From Marinifilum breve (GTDB lineage Bacteria > Bacteroidota > Bacteroidia > Bacteroidales > Marinifilaceae), in contig NZ_QFLI01000002.1 of the NCBI RefSeq assembly GCF_003202155.1, forward strand, positions 496,001-560,000: DNA of 64,000 nucleotides, given 5' to 3'. Each line of letters starts with the position of its first letter. Position 1 is the stretch's first letter. The notes beneath the pieces were generated by a model, which worked only from the letters and a program-made list of their open reading frames with translations, was not told where the DNA came from and did not search any database. Position numbers and translations under genes: made by a program. This document shows positions 27,913 to 36,311 of this stretch, piece after piece.

Positions 27913-27976
27913 AATTATAAATGATGAGTTATTAATGGATTTTTAACTCATAATTTATCATTCATAACTCATAATT
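27913..27976. repeat. AACTCAT direct and inverted repeats
   Basis: ATGATGAGTT (27921-27930) is followed by AACTCATAATT twice (from 27945 and again from about 27966), giving one inverted and two direct copies in 64 bp. It lies between the divergent M18 and DnaQ/BRCT genes. Confidence 0.4.
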
Positions 27977-27989
27977 TCTATATTTGCTC

Positions 27990-28120
27990 TAATACCGATT
28001 ATTAATTAATATGAGCCATTTGTTCGTATCACTCCAAATGCCTAACTAATTATATATCGGCATTTCAATTTAATATTTCACAGTTTCGCTTATGCTCACT
28101 CTGAAATTTAAATGGTATAA
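27990..28120 (+). repeat. Double-hairpin intergenic element, copy C
   Basis: TAATACCGAT (27990-27999) and ATCGGCATT (28056-28064) bracket arms ending CATTTG / CAAATG around the loop CGTATCACTC. The second part, up to GGTATAA (28114-28120), is longer than in other copies and holds an extra hairpin, ATTTCA...TGAAAT, whose loop again contains TCGCTT and CTCACTC. It ends 26 bp before the next start codon. Confidence 0.7.
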
Positions 28121-28146
28121 TCAGATTACCCTAATAAAAACTAACT

Positions 28147-29445
28147 ATGACAAACGATCCAATACTGGAACTATATAAGCATCAATTTGCAATCATTTCA
28201 CTCGAAACTACAGGTATTTCACCGAAACATGGAGATCACCTTGTTGAATTGGCCATTCAAACTGTAAATTGGAACGGAGAATTATTGGATAGCTACGAAA
28301 CACTTGTTCATCCTGGAAAAGATATTGAAGGTTTTCAAATTCATGGCATTACCGATGATATGGTGAAAAGTGCACCTTCGGCTTCGGATGTTGTTCCCGA
28401 TATTCTTTCTCGCCTAAATGGCAAAACTTTGGTAGCTCACGATCTGGATTTTACCGTTCGCTTTTTAGAACCAATTCTAAATGGCAGTATGCCTAAACTG
28501 GAAGGGATTTGTACTTTAAAACTTTTCGATTTGGTAGCTCCCGATTCAGGTTTGCGTAGATTGGAGCAGCTGTGTACTTATTACGATATTGAATTTTCCG
28601 TGCGCCATAGCGCCAAATCTGATTCACTGGCAACAGCAAAGCTTTTCTCAATTCTAAAAAACTTGTATGCTCAGCAAAACGAGATTGAAGACTTTGTAGA
28701 AAACTTCCTTCATTTGATTGAAATTGAAGATTGCCCGAAAGAGCGCAATATCTTCATGAAACGCAAGGAAGCCAAGAATATCGCCAACATCCAAAAAACC
28801 AAACTTTACGACTTACTGAACAGGTTAACCTCCAGTGCCGGTGATTCTGTACCTGTACGTCAGTATTTGAATGTTTTGGATCGTGCTTTGGCAGATCGCA
28901 TTCTGGAAGAGAAAGAGATTTTCTCCTTGGTAGATTTGGCTACTGTATACAAACTTTCGAAAGAGCAGGTAATGGAAATTCATGAGGAGTACTTGCGAAA
29001 GCTGATTCGCATTTACCTATTGGATGAAATTCTTACCAATGCCGAAATGGATGACCTTCATTTGGTTTCTGATTTGCTTTGTATTCTTCCGAAAGAATTG
29101 GATTTGTTAATAGAATATGAACGAACCAAAATTCCAATTACTACACCTGGAGTACAGAAACAATTGAAATCATTGACAGGAAAAAGCGTTTGTTTCTCTG
29201 GTCATCTCAACTGCAAGATCAACGGTCAAAGAATCGATCGTGAATTGGCACAGCAATTGGTGAAAGAGCGTGGTTTAATTGTAAAACGAGTGGTTTCTAA
29301 AAATGTAGATTACCTGATTACAGCTCATGCAGAACAATTCTCTAGCAAAGGTCGAAAGAATCGCAAAGCCATGGAATATCATGTAAATGTGATGGATGAG
29401 AAGATCTTCTGGGAGATGATTGGAGTAGTTGTAGACAATGAATAA
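28147..29445 (+). CDS. DnaQ-like exonuclease-fold/BRCT protein with degenerate catalytic motifs
   Basis: The 432-residue protein has a DEDDh-type exonuclease fold (residues about 12-175), a helical middle, and a C-terminal BRCT domain (about 340-425; LTGKSVCFSGHL ... VSKNVDYLITA). Exonuclease motif I reads S18-L19-E20 in IISLETTG, so the first Asp is Ser. Motif II reads AHDLDFTVRFL, with Thr103 where AHNAxFD has Asp. Motif III keeps His154 and Asp159 (RHSAKSDS). Two of four metal ligands are therefore replaced, and the domain may bind rather than cut DNA. BRCT domains of this type occur in DNA ligase and pol III epsilon-like proteins. It is single-gene, with a terminator directly downstream. 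Confidence 0.75.
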   Translation: MTNDPILELYKHQFAIISLETTGISPKHGDHLVELAIQTVNWNGELLDSYETLVHPGKDIEGFQIHGITDDMVKSAPSASDVVPDILSRLNGKTLVAHDLDFTVRFLEPILNGSMPKLEGICTLKLFDLVAPDSGLRRLEQLCTYYDIEFSVRHSAKSDSLATAKLFSILKNLYAQQNEIEDFVENFLHLIEIEDCPKERNIFMKRKEAKNIANIQKTKLYDLLNRLTSSAGDSVPVRQYLNVLDRALADRILEEKEIFSLVDLATVYKLSKEQVMEIHEEYLRKLIRIYLLDEILTNAEMDDLHLVSDLLCILPKELDLLIEYERTKIPITTPGVQKQLKSLTGKSVCFSGHLNCKINGQRIDRELAQQLVKERGLIVKRVVSKNVDYLITAHAEQFSSKGRKNRKAMEYHVNVMDEKIFWEMIGVVVDNE

Positions 29446-29469
29446 CTATCAATTAACAATGAATAATAT

Positions 29470-29495
29470 GGGCGCGAATTTTCGTGCCTTTTTTT
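29470..29495 (+). terminator. Terminator of the DnaQ/BRCT gene
   Basis: GGGCGCGAA and TTCGTGCC form a stem followed by seven T, 25 bp after the stop codon. Confidence 0.85.
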
Positions 29496-29581
29496 AGCTC
29501 CTGCAAATTTGTGATTTACAGCTTAGATGTTCTGGATTTTTAATTCAAATATATTACAAAAGAATTAAAAAATTCTTAGCC

Positions 29582-29610
29582 CAAAAATCCCTGATTATAA
29601 ATCAGGGATA
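29582..29610 (-). terminator. Terminator at the end of the 18-gene minus-strand cluster
   Basis: On the minus strand ATCCCTGATT and AATCAGGGAT (29587-29609) form a perfect 10-bp stem with a 3-nt loop, followed by TTTTTGG. It lies 9 bp beyond the stop of the terpene-cyclase-like gene. Confidence 0.85.
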
Positions 29611-29618
29611 GCTACTAC

Positions 29619-31466
29619 TTAATGAGACTCACTCGCAGTTGAAAACTCGTAATTCGTAATTGATTTATGCACTTCATATAATGCAGAGCTTGCAAATACC
29701 AATGGATACATATCCTCAAAATACCAAAGTGAAGCAAAGTACAATCCTATAGGGGTAGCTTTAATATCATTCAAATCATTAGGAAGATGAAGTTGTAACC
29801 ACTTCAATCCATTATTTATTTCTTCTTGATTTTGAATTGAAGCCAAGGCACGAATTGCTAAGGAAGTTTCCTCAATTGTAGAGATCAGATTTGCATTTCC
29901 TCCCCATCCTCCATCTCCATTCTGAGCAGATTGTAGAAAGGCTATAGCTTTGTTTTTAACTTCACGTAGTCCTTTTAAAACATCTGGATTTAAATCACTT
30001 AGAGAATATAATACAATAGAGGTCCCATAGACAGGATTTTCATGCTGCAAATCGTCCTCATTTCCAAACCATAAAGGCAACCATGAGCCATTATCTAGTT
30101 GCGAGTTCTGCAAATACCTCCACGCTTTCTGGATACTTTTATCCGCCTTACCTCTGGTTTGGGCATCCAGTTTATCTCGCCAAAGAGATAATGATTTTAT
30201 GGCATGTGCGGTAATATCAGGACAAGAACAGTCGAACGGCAATTTACCCCAACCTTTACAGAAAGTAGGTAATCCTCCATCATTATTCTGAAGCTCACAT
30301 AACCAATTCACACCATTTTTTATCGCCTCAATGGGAATATTCTGATATTCGTTCAATTTATGCAATGCAATCAATGCTCCCGAAGTATCATCAGCATCCG
30401 GTACTCCTCCTTGTAAATGAGTCCATGCCCAACCTCCTGGTTTTGCCTTTGTAAATGGGTGAATATTCTTTAACTGGAAATCCAGATAATAAGAAACAAG
30501 CTTATCTCTATCCCTAATTTCAGATAAAATACTACCATCTAAAGCATTTACTGATAATGAGGTTACCCAAGTTGCCAAATGAGTATCAATCGGCCAAGAT
30601 CCATCCTCACGAATGGAATGTTCCAAAAAGTTTGCTGCTTTCTGGCAAACCTCTAAATCTCGCTCTCCTGCTCCAATTAAGCTCATTAGTACAAAACCCG
30701 TTAAAGGAGCTGCTTCTAAGAAGCCTCCATTTCCAGGCTGTTTTTCTGATAGGATCTGTAGAACTTTTGGTTTTACCGATTGGTTCAGCTTCTTCGTTAA
30801 TTGATTGGGTTTACAATGATGTGCTTTTACCAAGCCAATCGCAATCAACGCCGGAATTGCATAGCTTACCACTGATAAATTTAAAAACTTAAAAAGCTGA
30901 TCGGGAAATACAGCCATTTGAAACGGTAGTTGTGGAACCAATTTCCAGCCATCATCTCCTAATCTTCCAGATAGAGCACACATAGAAAGAATCGGCACCG
31001 AAAAAGTTTGATCACTTTGATAATGATTCAGAATAGCTGTACTTATGGATTCAGGATCCAATTTCTTCAAACGATCAGTCAACCAATTCTCGGCATTTTG
31101 AATGCATTCTGTAAACTCAGGACGATCTTTGGCAATTGAAAAACAAGCCCATGTAAGCAAAGTCGTACTCAAATTACTTTTACTTCTTATGGTATCGCCC
31201 CAGCCACCATCTAAATTGGCATTATGAGCCAACCAGAACAATCCTTTGTTGATATGAGTGTCGTATTTCTTTTTATCGTATTTCCATAATGCAAAAACCG
31301 CTACAGAAGTTGATAAAGCACTACTTGATAATTTTCCATCCCAATATCCATTCTCATTTCGAAGGGAAAGAATATGATCGTCAAGCTTTTCTTTTAGGTT
31401 TTGTATGTGGTCGTAATTGGAAATCATGTCTTTGTTTAGTTTAGCAATTGGTAATCTTTCATCCAC
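29619..31466 (-). CDS. Squalene-hopene-cyclase-like class II terpene cyclase
   Basis: The 615-residue protein is built from alpha/alpha-barrel repeats with QW-type motifs: GYWDGKL near 38, DGGWG near 90, REDGSWPIDTHLATW near 295, DGGLPTF, LDNGSWLPLW and GDGGWGG. The protonating acid motif DADDT (Asp357-Asp360), in GGVPDADDTSGAL, corresponds to DxDD of squalene-hopene cyclases, and FDCSCPDITAHA resembles the following conserved block. It would cyclise a linear isoprenoid by protonation. At 615 residues it is slightly shorter than classic hopene cyclases. Its neighbours supply a prenyl diphosphate synthase and a second cyclase-fold protein, so the substrate may be a locally made polyprenyl product rather than squalene. 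It is the last gene of the cluster. Confidence 0.8.
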   Translation of the reverse strand: MDERLPIAKLNKDMISNYDHIQNLKEKLDDHILSLRNENGYWDGKLSSSALSTSVAVFALWKYDKKKYDTHINKGLFWLAHNANLDGGWGDTIRSKSNLSTTLLTWACFSIAKDRPEFTECIQNAENWLTDRLKKLDPESISTAILNHYQSDQTFSVPILSMCALSGRLGDDGWKLVPQLPFQMAVFPDQLFKFLNLSVVSYAIPALIAIGLVKAHHCKPNQLTKKLNQSVKPKVLQILSEKQPGNGGFLEAAPLTGFVLMSLIGAGERDLEVCQKAANFLEHSIREDGSWPIDTHLATWVTSLSVNALDGSILSEIRDRDKLVSYYLDFQLKNIHPFTKAKPGGWAWTHLQGGVPDADDTSGALIALHKLNEYQNIPIEAIKNGVNWLCELQNNDGGLPTFCKGWGKLPFDCSCPDITAHAIKSLSLWRDKLDAQTRGKADKSIQKAWRYLQNSQLDNGSWLPLWFGNEDDLQHENPVYGTSIVLYSLSDLNPDVLKGLREVKNKAIAFLQSAQNGDGGWGGNANLISTIEETSLAIRALASIQNQEEINNGLKWLQLHLPNDLNDIKATPIGLYFASLWYFEDMYPLVFASSALYEVHKSITNYEFSTASESH

Positions 31467-31480
31467 ACACGGAGTCTCTA

Positions 31481-32455
31481 TTAAGATAACACCCCCAAGC
31501 CTAAAAGAGCATAATAGGTGTATTCCACGTCACATGACATATCTGCAATACTTCCGAAAAAGCCCCCTGACTCATCCCAGTGTAGGTTGATGAAATTTAA
31601 GGAATTTTCAGCAAACGAGTCCATATTTTCACCAGACATTTTCAGGGCTAATAAAGCGGTAGCTGTTGATAAAAGATCTGAAACAGGCACGCCTGTAGCG
31701 GCAATAAATCCAGCTCTCTTCGATCTCTTTTCAAGTAACCACTCCTTACTTTTTCCATGATTTGAATTCATGATCATACCAGCTGCCGTAGCTGAAGTAA
31801 CACCATCAGAACTATTGCTCTCATTCGCATATGAACCGTTATCCAATATTAATGACTGATTCGCATTTTGAATTTCTTCAATAGAATCCTCTTCTATTTG
31901 CAAATCCTGGTATAAAGTCCACATTAAATAATTCGCATAAACCGTTGATTGCTCTTCTTCTTTTGCATTGTGATTGTACCCATCATCTTTAGAGATATAA
32001 GTTTCTAATTCCCATAAAACCGCCGAGCAATCATTCATTGTTTTTTTTGCCAATTTTCCTACAATAAGATCTTTAGCAAAGCCTATTCTCAAATATTTAG
32101 TGGCCTTAAATCCTGTTTTTTGTTTTAAATCTATAAGGTGAAGCAAATAGAAAGCCCTTACCAAACAAACAGAATGTACAAAATCAAGATTCTTTTGATC
32201 GAATTGTTTTAGGTATTCTTTCTCTCTAGTAATATCTAATTTCAAATCTAAAACCAAAGCAAGCGTATACCCAAAAACCGAGTAGTACAAATCGGATTTG
32301 CCAGCTTTGTCAATAAACCCTCCTGATTCACATTTTTGGGAACGTAAAAACGAAAGAATATGGTTTTGAGCTTCTTCACTTAACGCTTCTTTTGCTCCTA
32401 AAAGTGATTCCAATATGATTTGGTTACAGTTGATTGATTTTCTAGACAATGTCAT
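31481..32455 (-). CDS. Prenyltransferase/cyclase-fold (squalene oxidase repeat) protein
   Basis: The 324-residue protein has terpenoid-cyclase/protein-prenyltransferase repeats. QKCESGGFIDKAGKSDLYYSVFG (residues about 40-62 in pieces) resembles the beta subunit of protein prenyltransferases, and DVEYTYYALLGLG near the C-terminus is the usual last-repeat block. I see neither DxDD nor the Asp/Cys/His zinc ligands of prenyltransferases, so it may be a non-catalytic partner or an enzyme with different chemistry. It is half the size of the neighbouring cyclase, and the genes are 14 bp apart. It starts 2 bp after the prenyl synthase gene, so the three are translationally linked. Confidence 0.65.
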   Translation of the reverse strand: MTLSRKSINCNQIILESLLGAKEALSEEAQNHILSFLRSQKCESGGFIDKAGKSDLYYSVFGYTLALVLDLKLDITREKEYLKQFDQKNLDFVHSVCLVRAFYLLHLIDLKQKTGFKATKYLRIGFAKDLIVGKLAKKTMNDCSAVLWELETYISKDDGYNHNAKEEEQSTVYANYLMWTLYQDLQIEEDSIEEIQNANQSLILDNGSYANESNSSDGVTSATAAGMIMNSNHGKSKEWLLEKRSKRAGFIAATGVPVSDLLSTATALLALKMSGENMDSFAENSLNFINLHWDESGGFFGSIADMSCDVEYTYYALLGLGVLS

Positions 32456-32457
32456 AT

Positions 32458-34086
32458 TTATTCAGGTACAATCCTATTCAATAGGCGGGTTAATAATATC
32501 TTTAAATTTGGATTGGACAGCTTGCATAGACTCTTCATGGCTTTGTGTTTATAGTCAGCAAGCATTTCCTCTGCTTCTTGCATTGCAGCTTTGGTTTCAT
32601 CCCATTTCAAAATATCCGAATTCTGATTTCGTCTCCATTCGTTCATCTTGTCCGGATATTTTTCATTCAGTATACAGGAAATCATCGAAGGTTGAACCGT
32701 ATTGAATCCACTGGCAATTTCATTTTGCTTGAAATCATCCAAATCATCATTAATCTGATAAGCAATGCCCAATGCTGTGCTGTATTCTGAAATCACATCC
32801 ACAACATCGCTACCTGCATTTGCCTGAATGGCACCAAATTGCAATGCAACCTCAAAAGCTGGTGAGGTTTTGTTGCTAAATATTCGAATAATTTCCTCTC
32901 TGCTAAGCAATTTCCCATTCGATCTCCAAAGCAATTCTTCACCTTGTCCCAAAGACAAATCACGATGAGCACGAGATGCTACTTTTAATAGGCTTTTAAT
33001 ATGCTTTGCACCCGACTCGGCAATCATTTGGTAACCATATCCTACAATTAAATCTCCAACATTTAAAGCAACGGGTACATCATACTCCTTGTGCAAACTT
33101 GGCTTGCCATATCTTTGATCATCATCATCTGCAATGTCATCGTGTACAAGCGATGCTTTATGAAAGCACTCTATCGAAACTGCTAATTTTTGAATAGTTT
33201 CGTTGTACTCACCTGATTTTCCCATCAAGGCATCATAAACCGCAGTCATCATCAAAGGACGCCAACGCTTACCATCTTTCTCAATCCAGTTGATAGCAAT
33301 ATCTACTGTGTCATCTGTGTAATCAAAAAACTCCTGCAGCTTCTCCTTGCTAAACCATGATTTAACAGATTTCTTCAGTTGATCCAAATCAATCCAACCA
33401 TTCCAATTGCTTTCCTTTCGATTGGCAAGAACTTCATTCAACCAAATCTCATCCACCTTGGAATCTTTACAATCATTATTATACAATGGAATCGCAATAG
33501 ATGGAACCGCTTCTTTTACGGCCAAAGGGAAAGATCTTTCGAAAGAATGCAAACAGCCTACTCCAATTACACACTCCACCTGACCAGATGAAAGCAATAC
33601 ACTTGCTGATGTTGTTCCCTCGCTAACTATGGTGTGATAGCCCAAATCATCCGCTCTGGAAATGATATCCGCCAAATCACATCTGCCACATTGTTCGCAT
33701 AACAAGCCCAATTCATCGAACTTTGCAGGACAATCGGCATGACTAAAGCACTTAGGAAGTAATAAGATTCTGCGATTGAAAGGAATTCCAGCTACAATAT
33801 TTTGCCATGCAAAATTATTAATCATTACAGCCAGTAACTTCTGATATAGAAACAACTCAGGATGCATTTTGATCAATTCTCCTGAATGAAAAATCACCTC
33901 AGACTCCTGCAAAGGAGGAACAATTTCCGTTTCAGCAGCATAATCACGAATCAAATCCCTGATTTGCTTTAGCTTCTCAGGAGTTTGCGGTAGTGCATTT
34001 CCTAAATTGGTATTTATTTGATCTTTCCTTAATATCATTGCAATCTCATTATCGTAATCTTCTATTCTTTTATCGTACAGACGCAC
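32458..34086 (-). CDS. Fusion of DUF116 domain and (E)-prenyl diphosphate synthase
   Basis: This 542-residue protein (GTG start numbering) is a fusion. Residues about 20-215 are a DUF116-like domain with Cys motifs: LLLPKCFSHADCPAKF, LLCEQCGRCDL, then VSEGTTSASVLL and VIGVGCLHSFE. Residues about 245-520 are a polyprenyl synthase with both Asp-rich motifs, DDIAD (316-320) and NDDLDDF (447-451), plus GKRWRPLMM. The synthase would condense isopentenyl diphosphate onto an allylic primer. DUF116 is Cys-rich and of unknown function; it might bind an Fe-S cluster. The GTG start lies inside a 20-bp palindrome; the next in-frame ATG is at 34038 and may be the true start. Confidence 0.8.
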   Translation of the reverse strand: MRLYDKRIEDYDNEIAMILRKDQINTNLGNALPQTPEKLKQIRDLIRDYAAETEIVPPLQESEVIFHSGELIKMHPELFLYQKLLAVMINNFAWQNIVAGIPFNRRILLLPKCFSHADCPAKFDELGLLCEQCGRCDLADIISRADDLGYHTIVSEGTTSASVLLSSGQVECVIGVGCLHSFERSFPLAVKEAVPSIAIPLYNNDCKDSKVDEIWLNEVLANRKESNWNGWIDLDQLKKSVKSWFSKEKLQEFFDYTDDTVDIAINWIEKDGKRWRPLMMTAVYDALMGKSGEYNETIQKLAVSIECFHKASLVHDDIADDDDQRYGKPSLHKEYDVPVALNVGDLIVGYGYQMIAESGAKHIKSLLKVASRAHRDLSLGQGEELLWRSNGKLLSREEIIRIFSNKTSPAFEVALQFGAIQANAGSDVVDVISEYSTALGIAYQINDDLDDFKQNEIASGFNTVQPSMISCILNEKYPDKMNEWRRNQNSDILKWDETKAAMQEAEEMLADYKHKAMKSLCKLSNPNLKILLTRLLNRIVPE

Positions 34087-34131
34087 GGCCGTGCGTCTCT
34101 ACATAAAATCAAAAACGGACGTGCGTCTCCA
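34079..34131. repeat. GTGCGTCT palindromic repeat at the start of the prenyl synthase gene
   Basis: AGACGCACGGCCGTGCGTCT (34079-34098) is a perfect 20-bp palindrome. A second, partial copy, ACGGACGTGCGTCTCC, follows at 34115-34130. This G/C-rich repeat is of a type often scattered in Bacteroidota. It covers the putative GTG start of the DUF116-synthase gene. Confidence 0.7.
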
Positions 34132-34133
34132 CT

Positions 34134-35327
34134 TTACCCATATGCCCCAAATCCAAAGAATGAATATTTCTTTGCGAATCGGTACACCCACGATTTCTCA
34201 GGAATTTCTTTTCCCGGAATATGATGGCCAGCACATGGTTTCATTTTTTGTAATTCTTCGAATGCTTTGCTTCTTTTCGATGAATCGTAAGCATCAGCCT
34301 CTTTCAACATGGTATGTAATTGATCTGGCGCATCCAATAAAATGCATCCTTGTGTACAATCAGTGATACCATTTCTTAAACCTGAAATGTATTTTGAATT
34401 TTCAATTAATTCAGGAATATTGGTATCCGCCTCAATTTTTTCACCAGCAAATTGAATTGGCGGACAAAATTCAATATCTCCGTAAGGATTTATATGATGC
34501 GATAAACCTATGGCACCCGGACAAAGAGCATTTCCTTTCTCATCCCAATAGGTATCGATAATCATTAATGGCGCTTTTACTCGGATATCAACCATGAATT
34601 GTCTCAGCTCCAGAATTTCCTCTTCTGATAAGGCCAATTCAGTTGTTGGGCGCTCTCCCACTGGTCGATAAATGTAGTACCACAAATAATGAATTCCCTT
34701 CTTGATGCAAGAATTTACAAACTCTTCGCTCACCAAATCCTTAAAATTCGATTTGCAAACACTTGTTGCAACTCCTGTAAAAAGTTTATTATTAATGGAT
34801 GATTCAATACCAGTCATGGTACGACCATACACATTTTTTGCTCCCCTTCTGATGTCACTTACATCCTGCAAGCCTTCCACACTAATTAAAGGCGATACAT
34901 TCCCCAACTTTCTTAGGCGTTGAGCTACTTCATCTGTCAACAAAGTTCCATTGGTAAACATTTGAAAGTAACAATCGGAATGACGTTCGATCACCTCAAA
35001 CAATTGAGGATACATCAATGGTTCACCACCTAAAAGGCCAAAAAAGTATGACCCTTTTTCCTTACTGGAAGTGATAATATTCTCCAATGTTTCCACATCC
35101 ATTCCCTTGGAAGTATTGTTAATGGTTACCCAACAGCCTTGACAATTCAAGTTACAATTATCAGTAACCGAAATCATCATGAAAGCTGGATACAATTCTC
35201 CCTTCTTCAAACGTTTCTTATGCTTTGCAACGGCCTTCATACCTTTAAAGCCAAGGTTATAGCCTAACTTCCATAGCAATTTTAAATCAACAGTGCGTAA
35301 TATCCTTGATCCTAATGAAAATATCAT
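34134..35327 (-). CDS. Radical SAM enzyme
   Basis: The 397-residue protein has the CxxxCxxC cluster motif C58-C62-C65 in DNCNLNCQGCW, followed by the GGE-type motif LLGGEPLMYP (SAM binding). The C-terminal part has additional Cys in ALCPGAIGLSHHI, IEFCPP, TDCTQGCILL and KPCAGHH, which may hold an auxiliary Fe-S cluster. It would perform radical chemistry using S-adenosylmethionine in the cytosol. Its place between a ferredoxin gene (10 bp upstream) and the prenyl synthase suggests it modifies the isoprenoid or a peptide/cofactor of the cluster, with the ferredoxin as reductant. It is not obviously HpnH, the hopanoid adenosyl-transfer enzyme. The substrate is unknown. Confidence 0.85.
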   Translation of the reverse strand: MIFSLGSRILRTVDLKLLWKLGYNLGFKGMKAVAKHKKRLKKGELYPAFMMISVTDNCNLNCQGCWVTINNTSKGMDVETLENIITSSKEKGSYFFGLLGGEPLMYPQLFEVIERHSDCYFQMFTNGTLLTDEVAQRLRKLGNVSPLISVEGLQDVSDIRRGAKNVYGRTMTGIESSINNKLFTGVATSVCKSNFKDLVSEEFVNSCIKKGIHYLWYYIYRPVGERPTTELALSEEEILELRQFMVDIRVKAPLMIIDTYWDEKGNALCPGAIGLSHHINPYGDIEFCPPIQFAGEKIEADTNIPELIENSKYISGLRNGITDCTQGCILLDAPDQLHTMLKEADAYDSSKRSKAFEELQKMKPCAGHHIPGKEIPEKSWVYRFAKKYSFFGFGAYG

Positions 35328-35337
35328 TCTTTCTTAT

Positions 35338-36198
35338 TTAACAACAACATGAATTGGAATTGGCATCACCATCTTTACAATCGCAACTTGCTTCCGGTTC
35401 CTCTTTGCAATTGCAGTCGCAAGCACATTTCTCTTCTTTTTGCTCTTCTACTTTATCCGCTCCACTACAACATGCTCTGCGTTCCTCCTCTGCCATTTGT
35501 AATTGATCTTTCTTCAATAATGACACCTGAAAATTCTTTCTTCTTGCACTCAATACAGAATAAACATCATCATTCTGGATTTGTTCAAGAATATCCGTTT
35601 TTTCATTTTCAGAACCATCTCCTTCTCCTCCATCAATTGGGCTTTCGGCATGTTTTGGAAAGATGATAGCATTTTGTGGACAAACCCTTGCACAGGCAGG
35701 ACACATGTCTTTACAATTTGCCGAAGCTGATACTACAACTGTTCCATCATCTTCAACCGAGTAAACGCTAAACAAACAGAAGTTCAAACACTTTCTACAG
35801 CCATTGCAACGCTCATAATCAATAACTGGATACCAAGGTTTCCACTCGTCTGAATACTTAATTTTTAGTGGTTCACCTGTTCCCGATTCCAGACTGGAAA
35901 TCAGTTCATCCTTCTCATCATCAATATGGTGATATTCTATGTCCAAATCCTCATTCCTACGACTTGAATTATCTACCAGATGTTGCATGGCACGAGCCTG
36001 ACATCCAAAAACGACAGCATCTTCAGCTGTGTACAGACTTTCCAAATCGTCTGGATTCTTAAGAATTGTACCACACATATCTTCAATATAAGTGAAGCCA
36101 ATATTCTTCTCCTCCAAAGTCTTCATCAACTTCTGAACAGACTTTTTTTCGATTTTTCCATCTTTTTCACAACCACATATAAATATTTGCTTACTCAT
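35338..36198 (-). CDS. Ferredoxin-domain protein with Cys-rich tail
   Basis: The 286-residue protein has three parts. An N-terminal domain (1-110) has Cys at 8, 10, 42 and 66. A 2[4Fe-4S]-type ferredoxin core has C131-C134-C137-C141 (CNGCRKCLNFC) and C162-C166-C169-C173 (CKDMCPACARVCP). After an acidic linker, the tail from about residue 240 to the end holds roughly a dozen cysteines, many in CxC or CCC runs, ending SNSCCC. The tail resembles metallothionein in composition and may bind metal. It likely passes electrons to the radical SAM enzyme encoded 10 bp downstream. No signal peptide is present, so a cytosolic location is expected. Confidence 0.75.
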   Translation of the reverse strand: MSKQIFICGCEKDGKIEKKSVQKLMKTLEEKNIGFTYIEDMCGTILKNPDDLESLYTAEDAVVFGCQARAMQHLVDNSSRRNEDLDIEYHHIDDEKDELISSLESGTGEPLKIKYSDEWKPWYPVIDYERCNGCRKCLNFCLFSVYSVEDDGTVVVSASANCKDMCPACARVCPQNAIIFPKHAESPIDGGEGDGSENEKTDILEQIQNDDVYSVLSARRKNFQVSLLKKDQLQMAEEERRACCSGADKVEEQKEEKCACDCNCKEEPEASCDCKDGDANSNSCCC

Positions 36199-36311
36199 AG
36201 TCTAGATTTTTAGTATCAAGATTCAAGTATCAAGAAATTGCTCTTGCGTAAAAAACAAATTGCTGAAACTTTAATTCTATTCTTCTTCTAACAATTAATA
36301 ATTACTCATTG

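Noticed and set aside
34134-35327. HpnH (hopanoid radical SAM)
   Set aside because: The Cys motif context CNLNCQGCW and the C-terminal Cys pattern differ from what I recall of HpnH, and no other hpn genes are present. Left as generic radical SAM.
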